From Prunus persica (lineage: Eukaryota; Streptophyta; Magnoliopsida; Rosales; Rosaceae), in the NCBI RefSeq assembly GCF_000346465.2, contig NC_034014.1, forward strand, positions 13,203,782 to 13,267,781: a stretch of DNA of 64,000 bases, in the 5' to 3' direction. The translations under genes and the position numbers were made by a program. Positions 1-11,196 of the stretch are shown one piece after another (position 1 is the first letter of the stretch; every line of letters begins with the position of its first letter). A model generated the notes under the pieces. It did no database searches and had not been told where the DNA came from. It worked only from the letters and a program-made list of their open reading frames with translations.

Positions 1-2440
1 CTTCATTTAATCTCCATTTTTATTTACTAATATATGTATATGTATATTAATATAGGTGGAGGCAGCCACTTGGGTTTTATAGCCTAAACCATTTAATCCA
101 GTGCAAACATACATATACATATAAAAGTGGGCAGCTTGCAAATAAGACCTCTCCAAACATTGAAATAGAACAGCCCAGCCGCATTTGTTATATTTGGCTT
201 TTGTAGGGGCTTTTTTTTTCCGGCAGCTTAAACGGGTTGGGCTGCCGTAAATAGCAGATTGATGAAATTGTCCCATTTGTCTAAGTTCAAAAATCAAGCC
301 CCAAAAGTACTTTGAAAGGGCAGTAGAGCCTTAGGAAGCGTTCTGGTTACCTTCACCAACTAAAACAACAGCAACTTACAGACGATTTCTTGATGCTTAC
401 AGATAAATTTTCTAGCATGAGAGGCTCGTGGCATGGAAGCAAAATCAATATGAGTTTAGCACCAAAGAGGAAAATATGGCTTTCTAGGGAAAAAAGGGAG
501 TGTTAAGGTGAGGAAGAAGAGGTTTGCAAGAAAATTTGGTTGAGAAGAGGTAAAGGAAGAATAATGTTCTTTCGGCAGCTTGACGAAGCTTCTGACAGAT
601 CTGAAAGTGGTCTGCCAGAAGAGGAAAATGGAGAAGAAGGGTGAATAGTGCACGAAATTGTTGGATTTTTGTAGGTAAGAGAGAAAGCTTGCTCTCTGAA
701 TCTGAGTTGTCTTTGGTTGGGTAGAAGAGGCCCCTTTTATAGCCGCTGGAAGCCATCTTTTTCCAAGAAACCCTAATGGTTTCTATCTAATTTGGCCAAG
801 CTTTTTCCTTCCTTTCTCCTCCCATTCTTTGACTTATCTTATTCTAGCAAAATCTTCTCTGTTTATTTGCACAAAATCAGGAATTCTGGGAGCTCAAGGC
901 CCCCTTTCCCGCAGCTGTTCCAGTGGGATACTTCCATTCCCAGCCATCTCCTTCCTTTCTTTCTTTCTTTTTCCATGGCCAGGTCTAATGGGGGAAGGAA
1001 TTTGGGTATGTATGCTGGTTCGAATGGTGCTTCTGGCAGCTCGCAAGCTAATATTCATTGGTTCCTTGAATGTTTCTTGCTTGGAACTTGCTCCCCCCAT
1101 GTGCTGGAGTTTCCTAGCAGCTCTTCAGACTTTCCTTCGTGGCTTTATTCTTCAGCCAAGTGCTGGAGCTTTGCAACCCTTTCTATTGTAATTGTATGGG
1201 CCAAGTTGATTTATTGAGTAAGTGGGCTTTCTCTATCAAATGTTTGGGCTTTTTGGTTGAGTCAATATGCTATTTTGGTTGGGCTATTTTTCTTTGGAGT
1301 GATGAGCTATTCTTTTCTCTCTTGTGTTTACCCACATGTTTGGGCCTATGAAATGGGCTTGAGTTCCGAGACTCCCAAGTAACCCGGGACTTCCATTTAT
1401 CGGCCCATCAATGGGCCTCATGATAATTTATTACCATCCATACCACAACCCACTCAAGCAAGCCCCGGGCATCTTGCGTGGCTTGGGTCCACTTAAGCTT
1501 GTAGCATGACATGTTGCTTATTTGCATGGCGTGTCATGTGTGCAAAGCGTATATGACGAACTTTCGCGTGCCCAAATTGAGTTTCTTCTTAATAAGGTAT
1601 CGCATTGGGCCGAGAATTTATTTGGGCCGAAGCGTGGATTTTTTGAGCCTCAACACTTATATATATATCATATTGATCACTGCTATACCCATATTCTGTT
1701 CTTATGGGACTTTAATCTGTGCAGTGTATTATCAATGTATCCAACTTGCAATCTGTAAAATTTGCATTAATAATTCATGGATACATACAAGCCATTCTTT
1801 TGGAATGGACTTATCTCCCCATTTGATTACCTTTCAAGATAAAATATCAAATAAGTATATAAGCATATAATAACACAAATATTGCTTACATCCTTAGGTG
1901 GGAGAAACTTTTCTCAAGTATCATTCAAGCTCGTATCGGCCCAGTAAATATAATGTAGCGCTTGATGATCTAGTTATATCCTGCAAGAGCAAAATCACAA
2001 CTCTTTTCTCTGTCAAAAACAAATAACCCTCAGAGTTAGGATCACTTCATGGATTCTTTCTTCAGATGTTCATTCTAAAGAAATAAAATCTGTTATGAAC
2101 AGAGAGTTACAAAAAAAGAAAAAATGCAAAAAATTGTGATATTGATTGCAAGAGAAGGTAAGCAATCAGGGAAGGAAGCTGGTGGGAGCAAACAACAAGC
2201 TCTCATTTCTTCTAGTCTAGAAGAACTTCCGGAGATTAGAGCATAAGGTTGCCTTCACAGTTCCCTGATGTGGCAGAAACGCGATCAGGGATAGTCTTGC
2301 TTCTCGGGTATATTAAGTGCTCACTGATAAGAAAAACAAGTAGATATCGCATCACTAGGTATGGAAAAAACTGGATGTCTTCTGCAAAGAAAATTTCGTT
2401 AGTAACACATTTATACACAAATAAGATGAATAGGTAGAAC
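1..2440. other. Noncoding repeat-like DNA, no supported gene
   Basis: No reading frame here shows a recognisable domain or an exon-intron pattern. The stretch 731-743 holds a good TATA-like box on the minus strand followed by a pyrimidine-rich, leader-like region (about 480-730). This suggests an LTR or a transposon promoter firing leftward, but no second LTR copy was found in the window. Nothing else can be assigned. Confidence 0.4.
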
Positions 2441-2878
2441 CGGTGAATTTCAAATTAACCATAGGAAAATTGCGAGATTCTCGGGATACTTTTGAAAAAG
2501 TAGCTCCGTGAAATCCGTAAAGCAAGATCGGCTTTGACGAAAATAATACTTGAAAACGCCGAAAGTGCCGACAAACATTAATGGAGGCCGCGTGAAGTTT
2601 TGGAATCTGGAAAAGAAAAAGAGAATATGGGAATCTGAGATAATATTGGGATCCTGGAAACAGTAGCCATATTTCCTCCTATAGATATGGCCTTTGCAAA
2701 ACTTGATTGGAGCAACTGCGTTTCAACTTGCTCCTTTCCTGTTATAATAATTGCGCACATTGTTAAAATTTGCACCTGTAGTTTTTACGTCTTTTCAAAA
2801 TGACGGTTTGGAACCTTGTGCCTTATAGGTTCAAATAACCACATCGACTCTCCCAAATTTCATATTTCAACGTATGGG

Positions 2879-3824
2879 AGCCCGGAACTTTTGGCCTGGG
2901 CTAAACACAAAACTCAGAATTTATTCGCCCTTTTCAAATGGACATGAAATATGGATTGAGTAAAAACTACGATAATATCGCAATATAGTAGTGAAGAGCA
3001 TTAACTACTATATACCCACAATCTCAAATTCGGGATTTCTCATATATTTGAATCCATGTGCTTCCGGCCCAGATATATCAAAATATGTGGGGAGCCTCAA
3101 TTCATCATTTGAGGTTTATATTGATATTATCCATTTCACGGTGTATTCTTAACAATCGGAATTCACAAAATATATTTCTTCCTTGAGGTGTCGATTATAA
3201 CAAAATCGAACTTTATTAAATTCATCATTCTCTTATGCCAAAGAAATATGTGGCGTACCACAATTTGCAATAATACCTCAAGGGTTGTCCATTTAATTGT
3301 TGGAACTTCAGGTTCTCAACACTGTTAGATTTTGAACCTCAAGCCAAAATCATATATTCTCATGGTATGGATATTTTTACAATTTTCTGTACATATTTCT
3401 GAACTTCAAGCCCTTACATAATTGTCCATATCTTGAGGAACTTCTGGCATCTCATTTAATTGCTCATCCATGAGTTTAAGGAACTGCAGGTTCCCTTTTG
3501 AATAGTGATAGTTTACCCAAAATGGTAAATATTTATGCATACATCACTATTCATGTATACGACACTATTCATGTGTATAGTACATTTGCCAGTACAGTTA
3601 TCATCCATGTGTACGACATTATGAACCAATACGGTACTGTTACATCATTAAGGAACCCCAGGTCCTTATTTACATGTCAAGGATCAAGGACCCTAAAGTC
3701 CAATCACATGTTTACAAATATAGTACCGGAGAGACTGCCAGCTCTCATATTAACATCATCATCAAGGATCTTCAAGTCCTGATGTAATTGTATGATGAGG
3801 ATCAAGGAACTTCTGGTCCTGATC
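2879..3824. repeat. Dispersed short hairpins around a GAACTTC-GG core
   Basis: At least seven short inverted repeats share a central core close to GAACTTCAGG but have different flanking stems. Examples of paired arms: 2879-2883/2898-2902, 3095-3100/3109-3114, 3299-3306/3312-3320, 3330-3334/3345-3349, 3478-3484/3490-3497, 3650-3654/3663-3667 and 3800-3804/3820-3824. No coding signal. The segment is probably the noncoding part of an old retroelement. Confidence 0.5.
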
Positions 3825-3893
3825 TGCATACTGTAAAAACTCATCATACAGCACATTTAATCCATAAAATAAATTGCTGGTAAATAAATTACT

Positions 3894-4427
3894 GGTATGG
3901 ACGATAAACCCGCACCACACTTTAAATAAATGTAAATGTGCGGTAAATTAAATTCATAAAGTAAAGGTGCTTGTATGGGCATTAATTCTGCTCCATACAT
4001 TTAAACAAAAGTAAAGGCGTGGACGATAAACCCGCACCACCTTTTTAAATAAATACTGTTGTATGGACGATAAACCCGCACCACACTTTAAATAAAATAA
4101 ATATGCGGTAAAGTAAATTTCATAAAGTATGAGGGTCAATTCCACATCATACTTTAAGTAAAAGTAAATTTGCGATAAAGTAAACGTGCTTGTATGGGCA
4201 CTAATTCTGCTCCATACATTTAAATAAAAGTAAAGGCGTGGACGATAAACCCGCACCACCCTTTTAAATAGATACTGTTGTATGGGTAATAAACCTACAC
4301 CATACAGTAAATAATGTGCAGTAAAGTAATTTCATAAAGTATGAGGGTTAATTCCACATCATACTTTAAGTAAAAGTAAATTTGCGATAAAGTAAAGGCA
4401 ATTATTGGTGGGTTCTTATCAACACCA
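3894..4427. repeat. Array of ten stem-loops in a roughly 215-bp tandem repeat
   Basis: Ten hairpins follow one another at 30-60 bp spacing, inside a unit that repeats with a step of 212-219 bp. Loops are about 14 bases and similar (core ATAAACCCGCA or variants). Stems differ: 3972-3978/3993-3999, 4123-4132/4147-4156 (10 perfect pairs), 4191-4197/4212-4218, 4279-4285/4300-4306, 4335-4344/4359-4368 and 4406-4410/4423-4427. Not protein coding. Confidence 0.65.
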
Positions 4428-4854
4428 CGATCAAATAGTATAATATTATTATACTGATATATTAGTGGAATATCACGCATGTTCCAGGCGAATCCATGCC
4501 CCTCCTTTTTCCACTGCTACCACTGTACCTACACCAATTGGTTTATTAAATACTGTAGAGAAATAATAAAGTAATAGAAAGCATAAAGGGCTCGTGTGCC
4601 TTTGCTGCTGTGCTTCTATGGAGCTCCATGTGAGTGACCTTTTTTTTTTTTTTTTTTTTTAATATTTAATTTTTTTTTCTTTCTTTCTGTGGGTTTGCTG
4701 TTGGATCTTCTTTTGCTTTCATCATTGCTGCGTGATATTCCTTTTGTTGAGCACTAAGAATAAAGAAAATGATAACAGCTCCGTCCTTCCTTTTGTTGAG
4801 CACTGAGAATAAAGAATCTTTTCTTGACCCTCTTTCTCTTTCGGCGCCATTTCG

Positions 4855-5384
4855 TCAGGCAGACAGGCAGGGAGGAGAGACAGGCAGGGTGTTATGGATT
4901 CTGATCGATCTCTTCTTCTTTCTTCTGACCAACTTCCCAGTTGCCTTCTCTTTCCCAGCCTTAACATCCTCTTCCTTGATCTCAACATCGCCTGTGGTGT
5001 GGTAGTTGCCGGTGCTCTTTATGATGGAACCTCCATCAGCAGATGCCACAACTTAATCTCATAACTGATTTTCTCAACCTTGTCTGAAAGAGCATCTCCT
5101 TCAACCAAAGTGTAGCTGTACACAAAGTTATCTTCGTCAAGCCCGTCGATCCGGTGCTTCACATAGCTGTAATGACTTCCTTCATCAAAGCTAATCTTCT
5201 TGATGGTTCCAACACCTCCATCTCCTTCAACAATTTCAGCACTTTTCACTGATTGGGGAGCAATCTTGGGGATGAAGGCGTCAGATTCAAGAACAAGGGC
5301 TTTGAACAATCTTGGTGGGGGGATGACTGAGGTGGACTCTCCGTTCCCGTTCGACGCCATTTTCTCCTCAGAGATCGAGAGCAT
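4855..5384 (-). pseudogene. PR-10 / Bet v 1 family pseudogene, intronless
   Basis: Bet v 1-type PR-10 proteins are cytosolic proteins of about 160 residues with a hydrophobic ligand cavity. The frame starting near 5384 matches the family from the [11 protein letters not shown] segment through the glycine-rich P-loop ([11 protein letters not shown]) to SYEIKL. A single missing base near 5052 then shifts the frame. The family C-terminal half resumes in the next frame (5049 downward: [20 protein letters not shown]), and the normal end is replaced by basic, unrelated residues. The intron that many PR-10 genes carry near codon 62 is absent. The N-terminal dozen residues do not match the family. 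Closest by eye to rosaceous Mal d 1/Pru p 1 isoforms. Frameshift and altered ends make a working protein unlikely. Confidence 0.8.
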
Positions 5385-5393
5385 GAAAGCCCT

Positions 5394-5592
5394 TTAACCA
5401 CAGAAGGTGATCCACTGAGGATGCATAAAAGCCATTGGTTCCGGTGGTGAGGTCCACGTGGCGCAGGGATCCGCTATGGATGGACTCGGAGATCCAATCG
5501 GCGGTGGTGGTTGTGGACTCGTCGGATCTGGAGCATTTTCCGACGTGATCGGCGACGGAGCTCCGACGCTTTTGCTTGGTTGTTGGACACAT
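5394..5592 (-). pseudogene. EDR2-like (DUF1336) N-terminal fragment
   Basis: The frame from 5592 downward starts MCPTTKQKRRSS and contains WISESIHSGSLRHVDLTTGT. This corresponds to the start of the plant ENHANCED DISEASE RESISTANCE 2-like/DUF1336 family, where a GGSLR-VDL-TGTNGW-SP segment opens the domain. Only about 60 residues are present and the tail departs from the family. It is sandwiched between BOI-like and PR-10 pieces on the same strand, so it is a captured fragment. Family assignment rests on one motif and is moderate. Confidence 0.5.
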
Positions 5593-5599
5593 GGTTTTG

Positions 5600-5855
5600 T
5601 CTCCCTTTGTTTTTGCTTTCTCTGGGCTTGAAGGAATTGGTCTAATTCGTCCCGCTGGTGTTTGATTTGGGTAGCAAAGTCCTCTGTTAAAACAGAGAAC
5701 AAAGCTGAAGAGTGTTGTTGTTGGTGCACTCGGATTTTACTCTTTTCAAGATCTTGAGTTTTGCTTTGTTTGCTGTCAAAGATCTTGGGGTTGGGGTTGA
5801 ATTGGTGGAGGAGCTCAAGGAAATGATTGCTTTGCAGATGGTGGATCCAATCCAA
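5600..5855 (-). pseudogene. BOI-related / S-RNase-binding-like fragment
   Basis: The translated segment contains LFSVLTEDFATQIKHQRDEL followed by DQFLQAQ. It resembles the helix that starts the conserved coiled-coil of BOI-related (S-ribonuclease-binding protein type) RING E3 ligases, usually ending in a C-terminal RING finger. Here the frame leaves the family right after DQFLQAQ, and neither the rest of the coiled-coil nor the RING is present. A 5' leader-like stretch (5856-6030) lies between it and the PBS-like site. It is a gene fragment without catalytic capacity. Confidence 0.55.
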
Positions 5856-6035
5856 CTATGCAAATTGTTTCCCTGCAGAATTCTTATATCTAAAAGAAAT
5901 AAAGCAAAAGCAACCCACCAAGAAACACAACAAAACAAAAATAAAAGCAATGGATGGAAGGAGAGAGGGATGAGAGATCTGGGTTTCATCATAAAATTCA
6001 ACTGGTATTGTTTGAGCGAATTCGTGCTGATAACG

Positions 6036-6202
6036 TGTTAGAAAACCAAGGAATTTGAGAGAGAATTTAGAAGTAGAGAAAACCCTCTTGAATTGGTTCC
6101 TCACTCAGTATTATCAATATTTCATCCAAGTAAGGGAGAAGCCTTATTTATAGGCAAAGCTCCTTCTAATGGAGGTGGGCTCCACATTATATATTTACAA
6201 CA
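6036..6202 (-). repeat. Short LTR-like end (167 bp)
   Basis: The segment begins TGTTAG and ends ACAACA. On the minus strand it contains a TATA-like box (about 6145-6155) and a transcribed leader, followed directly outside its end by CGTTATCAGCACGA, which looks like a primer binding site. This is the anatomy of a short retroelement LTR reading leftward. No second copy was found in the window. Confidence 0.45.
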
Positions 6203-7014
6203 GATGCCACAATTTTCTTATATTTTCCTCAAATATATATAGGGCCAGTGCATAATTGTAGTATGTAAAGGTGGATGTATGCTAAAGTTATACCTATTGT
6301 CACTGAGAAGTTGCAGCAGTGCCAGTGAGAGGATGTAAAGGCTTGTAAATTTACATTGGCCACTATATGTGTATAAAAAGATGCTAATTTATATCCATTT
6401 ACCATTTTTGTGGACCTCACAAGCAAGAAATGAGGAGAGAGGAGAGAGGAGAGAGAAGAGCAGCTGAAAAGGCGATGCCACTTTCTCTGTACACGCAAGT
6501 AGAAGCATACTCTCCAAAAAAAAAAAAGAAAAAAAAAAAGAAGCAAAGTGGCGTGCCCCACAGAAGACAAAGTGCAAATTGAATGAATATAGCTTCCAAG
6601 ATCACCAAATGAGTGGCCCAAATTGTTTCTTTTTGAAAATCAATGGTCCAGATTTAATTGCATTTGAGTAACACAAAAAACTTGAATATACATATTTCGA
6701 TTTACATTTTCCCCATTTGAGCAACAATCGCATTAACATCCAAAAGGTGTAAAGAAAATGTAATAATGACTTTACACATCATCATTATGGATACTCTAAT
6801 GTAGTGTAACTCAATATCAGAGTGACAAGCATGGTTATTTCTTCTTTTGCCCAAAAAAAAAAAAGCGCATTGTTATTACATAGTAGCTACCCATCAATCT
6901 TTGCTGAAATTAAGCATGGAAATGTGGCTTCGAAATGGTGGAAGTTAGTGAAAAGACTCATCAATTTGAGCGAAATTTGGTGAAGCTCTCTAAATAACAT
7001 TAGGTTTGGATCAG
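6203..7014. other. Intergenic, no gene seen
   Basis: AT-rich sequence with poly-A runs (about 6517-6540 and 6853-6864). No domain, no ORF with family resemblance and no tandem repeat. It ends at the left inverted repeat of the large MULE candidate. Confidence 0.4.
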
Positions 7015-7049
7015 GTGAGAACGCTTATGTGCAAACGTTACGTGAGAAT
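7015..7049 (+). repeat. Left terminal inverted repeat of the MULE candidate
   Basis: Starts GTGAGAACGCTTATGTGC and pairs with 30030-30064 read on the other strand. The first 18 bases are identical; three substitutions follow in the next 17. Confidence 0.7.
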
Positions 7050-7320
7050 ATCGTTGGATCTAATCTAACGGCTGCATCAAAAGCAATTGTAAGTTTAAGT
7101 GTTGTATTTGTTCAAAGTGGCCAATTTTTTTATCAGCTTTGATTGAGCAAGACCAATAACACTGAAGAGAGAGAGAGCCCCTGTTATTCCTTATTTGATT
7201 CCAGGAAGAACACAAAAGTATTAGCCCTCATTTTTCTGGGTTTCTCATTCAGGCGAAAGAAAGTGTTTGTGTATTTTATATTATCATCTTTGTGGTTCGA
7301 TCTTTCTGATCGGAACATTC

Positions 7321-7390
7321 GTCAATCCTTGAGCAACGTCTTGAGTTAGAAAGAATATTTGTCAATCCTTGAGCAACGTCTTGAGTTGAA
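7321..7390. repeat. Direct duplication of about 27 bp
   Basis: The phrase GTCAATCCTTGAGCAACGTC and its continuation occur twice, about 40 bp apart, in the leader region ahead of the transposase pseudogene. Confidence 0.7.
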
Positions 7391-7566
7391 AATTGGTGAC
7401 CCCAACCGTTGTTCTGTTCTCTTGGTTTTGAAATCGTTGAGCACGGTCGAAACAGGGGCTGAGGAAGAAGAAAAGTGTTCAAGGTTGACGTCCAGATCTA
7501 AAAGGGCGACATTGTCATATTTGTAGAAATTTTGAAGTTGGAAATGACTCACGAGGTAAGTGATAT

Positions 7567-7962
7567 ACTGTATTTGTCAAGTTTATTATTGGGCATAAGC
7601 ATGAGTTACATTAGTTTGTATGTAGGTCTTTAATATTTCACCAGAGAATCATTTTCGTATCATATGTTAGTTAACGTATATATTTTAAAGATCTTTATAC
7701 TCTATTTGTCAAGTTTATTATTGGGCACAAGCATAAGTTACATAATTTTGTATGTTGGTGTTGAATATTTCACCAGAGAGTCATTTTTATATCATATGTT
7801 AGTTAATATATATATTTTGAAGCTCTTTACACTGTATTTGCCAAGTTTATTATTGGGCATAAGCATGAGTTACATTAGTTTGTATGTAAGTCATTAATAT
7901 TTCACCAGGGAATCATTTTCATGTCATATGTTAGTTAATATATATATTTTAAAGCTCTTTGA
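7567..7962. repeat. 132-bp tandem repeat, three copies
   Basis: Three head-to-tail units start at 7567, 7699 and 7831 with an exact step of 132 bp and few differences. The array lies between the left inverted repeat and the transposase. Open frames inside it are by-products of the repeat. Confidence 0.85.
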
Positions 7963-8024
7963 AAGCATGTGCCAATGTTGGTATGATAGTGGTGAATTCA
8001 GGGTTAAATTGCAAGAACTGTGCA

Positions 8025-10145
8025 ATGGAGTGTGAAGGACAGGTGACATCGGAAGTAAGGTCGGAGTTGAAACCAAAATTGGGACTTGAATTTGATTGCT
8101 ATGACGATGTGTTCAATTTCTATAATATGTAGGCTGCAGAAGCCGGATTCGGCATTCGGTGTTCTACAACTAGGACGTGCACACTGACTGGAAAGGTAAC
8201 AAGGAAGGAATATGTATGTTGTAAACAGGGTTTGTGTTGACAAGCACTGTTAGTCATAAAAGAAAATGGCGAGGTTGTACTCGAACTAGTTGCGAGGCTA
8301 AACATGCGATATTGAAGGTGAAGGACAAGAATAAATACATTGTTGTAGGATTCAATGAGGTACACAACCATGACATGACCACAGTTGATAAAGTCCATCT
8401 ATTGAGATCTCACCGTAACTTAACAGAGTCTACGAAGGCCTATAGTATAAATATGAGAAAAGTTAATATTCCGGTACATAAACAGTTGAGCCTCCTTAAG
8501 GTGCAAGTAGGGGGATTGGAAAATGTTGGGTTTGTTAAGAGAGATGTCTATAATGATCTAAGGGACGTGCGTGGAGAGGTGATTGGCCATGATGCAGAGC
8601 TGCTTAAGGAGCATTTTATGGCTATGCAAGAAAAGAATGAATCCTTTTATTTCAAGATGGAGGTAGATTTAGAAGGAAGGATGGGTAATGTTTTCTGGTC
8701 AGATGCAAGGTCAAGACGAGCTTATGGGTTTTTTTGGAGATGTGGTGGTATTTGATACGACGTTCAACACGAACCGCTATGGGATGGTCTTTGCGCCTTT
8801 GTTAGGCGTTAATAACCATCGGCAGACAGGGTTGTTTGGTTGTGCATTCCTAACTAGTAAAACTACGGATTCATTTGTATGGTTGTTAGAGGAATTCAAG
8901 AAAGCCACGCCGAGTGAGCCACCCAAAATGATCATCACTGATCAAGATGCAGCCATGTCAAAGGCAATTGCTGTAACTCTCCCGACAATATTCCATAGAT
9001 ATTGCATATGGCATATCTTGAATAAGATTACAAAGAAACCCGGCATTGAAGAATGTTTTTCGGAAATGAACAAATGCATATGGGGTATGGACAAGAAAGA
9101 AGAATTTGATAGGAAATGGGAGGAAATAATCACAAACAATGGGTTGCAAGACCATGCGTGGCTGAGCTCAATTCATGCTATGTGGGAGAATTGGGTTCCA
9201 TCATATGTAAAACATGTGTTTTCGGCTGGGATGTCAAGTAGTCAACGGGCCAAAAGCTGTCATTCATTTTTCAAACAATATATTAACCTGAAAAACACAT
9301 TGATGGAATTCATTGTACGTTTTGAGAGAGCTTTTGCTTCACAAAGACACAAGGAGTTAATGGCTGATTGTGTTGATAACAATAAAAAACCTCCACTGCC
9401 ATTTCAAACACCAATGCAACATCAAATGGGACGCATTTACACTTGGGAAATTATGGAAATGTTTGAGAGGGAAGACTTCAGAAGTTTTTTATGCTTGTTC
9501 GAGCTTGTAGACGAAGATGAGACGCACTGCAGATACAAAGTGAGTGAGAGGGTAAATCCAGGGGTGACACGGATGAAGGAGCTTGTGCATGATAAAGATG
9601 CCGATAAAGCTTATTGCAGCTGCAAAGGATTTGAATTTTGGGGTATTTCGTGCTGACACATCCTAGCATTCTTAAGAATGAAGTTGGTTGAGCACTTGCC
9701 AGACAAGTAAATATTGAAACGATGGCTTCAAAGTGGGAAAAGCGGTGTAATATATGATAAGAATCACAAAGAAGTTAACGATTGCGTTCATGGTTTGCTT
9801 TTGGTTAAGAGATCAAAAGTTTGCAAAGTTGCAAGTGATTTGATTGATTCGGCTTTATTGTGTAATGAAGGTTTTGAGTTGCTGGAAAAATCTTTTGAGG
9901 ACATTCGTGGAAAGCTTACAAGGTTGGTGTCATCAAGAGCTCATGTTGAAGAACCCAATGGAAATGTCGGAACTAGTTATCCCCAACTCAGAATCAAAGA
10001 TCCACATTGAGTGAAAGTAAAAGGGCGTGCGAAAAGAGTTAAAGAAGAAAAAGAGAAGGCAGCGCAACGACATAAATGTCGGTGCACTGAATGTAGGAAG
10101 ACTGATCATGATAGACGGAGTTGTCCAAAACTTGCGAGCCCGTAA
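8025..10145 (+). pseudogene. FAR1/FHY3-type MULE transposase pseudogene
   Basis: In order: FAR1 DNA-binding domain (about 8085-8400), MULE transposase domain (8690-9330; acidic residues in VVVFDTTFNTNRYGM and IITDQDAAMSKAI), SWIM zinc finger (CSC ... SC-H, 9617-9662) and a C-terminal CCHC knuckle (C-x2-C-x4-H-x4-C, 10083-10124). Visible lesions: TAG at 8130 where tyrosine is expected; TGA at 8238 with a frame change there; one extra T in the run near 8733, which shifts the transposase frame; TGA at 9654 where arginine of the SWIM motif is expected; TAA near 9708; TGA near 10008. Several look like CGA-to-TGA changes, as expected from methylated CpG decay. A donor-like GTAAGG at 10142 and an acceptor-like CAG near 10217 suggest that the original gene had one more exon. 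Confidence 0.9.
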
Positions 10146-11196
10146 GGAATATGTGTTATATTGTGCTTTGAAATTTATGTTGTTGATGTTTATTATTATT
10201 ATTTTTCCGATGTGGCAGCGCTTCATCTTCCGACACAGAACTTGGTGGTCCAGTTGGTGAGAATTTGCAGCCCACTCAGAGCACGCAGGACAGTGAACCT
10301 ACTATGACAGAGTCATTTATGTAAGAGTTTGATTTCATGTATGGTCTCGCAATTTGAGCACTTATTGATACTTATTTACATGTTTTTGAAAGTATCTAGA
10401 AGCGTTAATGAATCTTAGGTAAATGCCTCGTGTCCATTGATACTGAACTATGGTTTATTAAACATATAACTATCTAGAAGAGTTTGATTTCATTTATGGT
10501 CCCGGAGTTTTAACATTTATTGATACCTATTTACATATTTTTTGGTCGTGAATGGCACCATGCTTTCAATTCGTAACTCTAAGTTTCGAATCCATCTTTT
10601 GTTGAAGATGGATGTACCGAATGTCCTCTGGGGTTTGGAATTTTCTGAACCTGAAGCCCTTGTTTGAAGGTGAACGAGTCGGGGGAATCATGCAAGGGGT
10701 TTTCTACACAAATTTGCAATGGTTGCAATGAATATGAAAATATCGAAGGGAATCTTGAAACCATGACTATGTGTCAGTAGGAGAATCTTGAAACAATCAC
10801 TATGTCTCTGTAAAGTCTCAACCAACAAATATCTATGTCAGAGAATCTTGAAACAACTTGTCTCCCCACCGACAATGAATTAAACAAAAAATTGTGAGCA
10901 CTATTACGAAATGAACGCTTCTAATCTGGAAGTTAGTGATCGAACTGTGATTGAACTCTAGGTTTGATAGCAGTGTAAAACGAAATAATAAGCTGCACGT
11001 AAGCATGATCGGGCATTAACATTAAAACAGTAAGCATGATCGGGCATTAACATTAAAACAGTAACCCAGATTGGGCATTCACATTTAAACACTAACCCAG
11101 ATTGAGCATTCACATTTAAACACTAACCCAGATCAGGCATTAACAAAAAAAAAAAAAAAAAACTGCTAAGGGATTGCCTATGGATTGATACAGCTA
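10146..11196. other. MULE interior, noncoding, with a 31-bp tandem repeat
   Basis: Possible last intron and exon of the transposase at the start (about 10142-10320). At 11000-11145 a 31-bp unit containing GGGCATTAACATTAAAACAG is repeated about five times. A poly-A run follows (11143-11162). No other coding signal. Confidence 0.5.

Larger units (their letters stand above)
4640..6202 (-). mobile_element. Chimeric element carrying three host gene fragments
   Basis: Read on the minus strand the order is: LTR-like end (6202-6036), PBS-like site (about 6035-6021), BOI-like fragment, EDR2-like fragment, PR-10 fragment, and a poly(A)-like tract (poly-T on the plus strand at about 4641-4662). The three fragments come from unrelated gene families, lie on one strand and lack introns. 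RNA-mediated capture by a small LTR retroelement, comparable in principle to maize Bs1, is the simplest reading. A second LTR copy was not found, so the left boundary is uncertain. Confidence 0.5.

Noticed and set aside
792..1351. Overlapping plus-strand open frames
   Set aside because: Low-complexity Ser/Phe-rich translations with no domain and no coherent splice pattern.
7006..7014. 9-bp target duplication for the giant MULE
   Set aside because: The flanks at 7006-7014 and 30065-30073 do not match, so insertion as one unit is not proven.
7664..7897. 78-codon frame with repeated motifs
   Set aside because: It only reads through the 132-bp tandem repeat; the protein repeat is a by-product.
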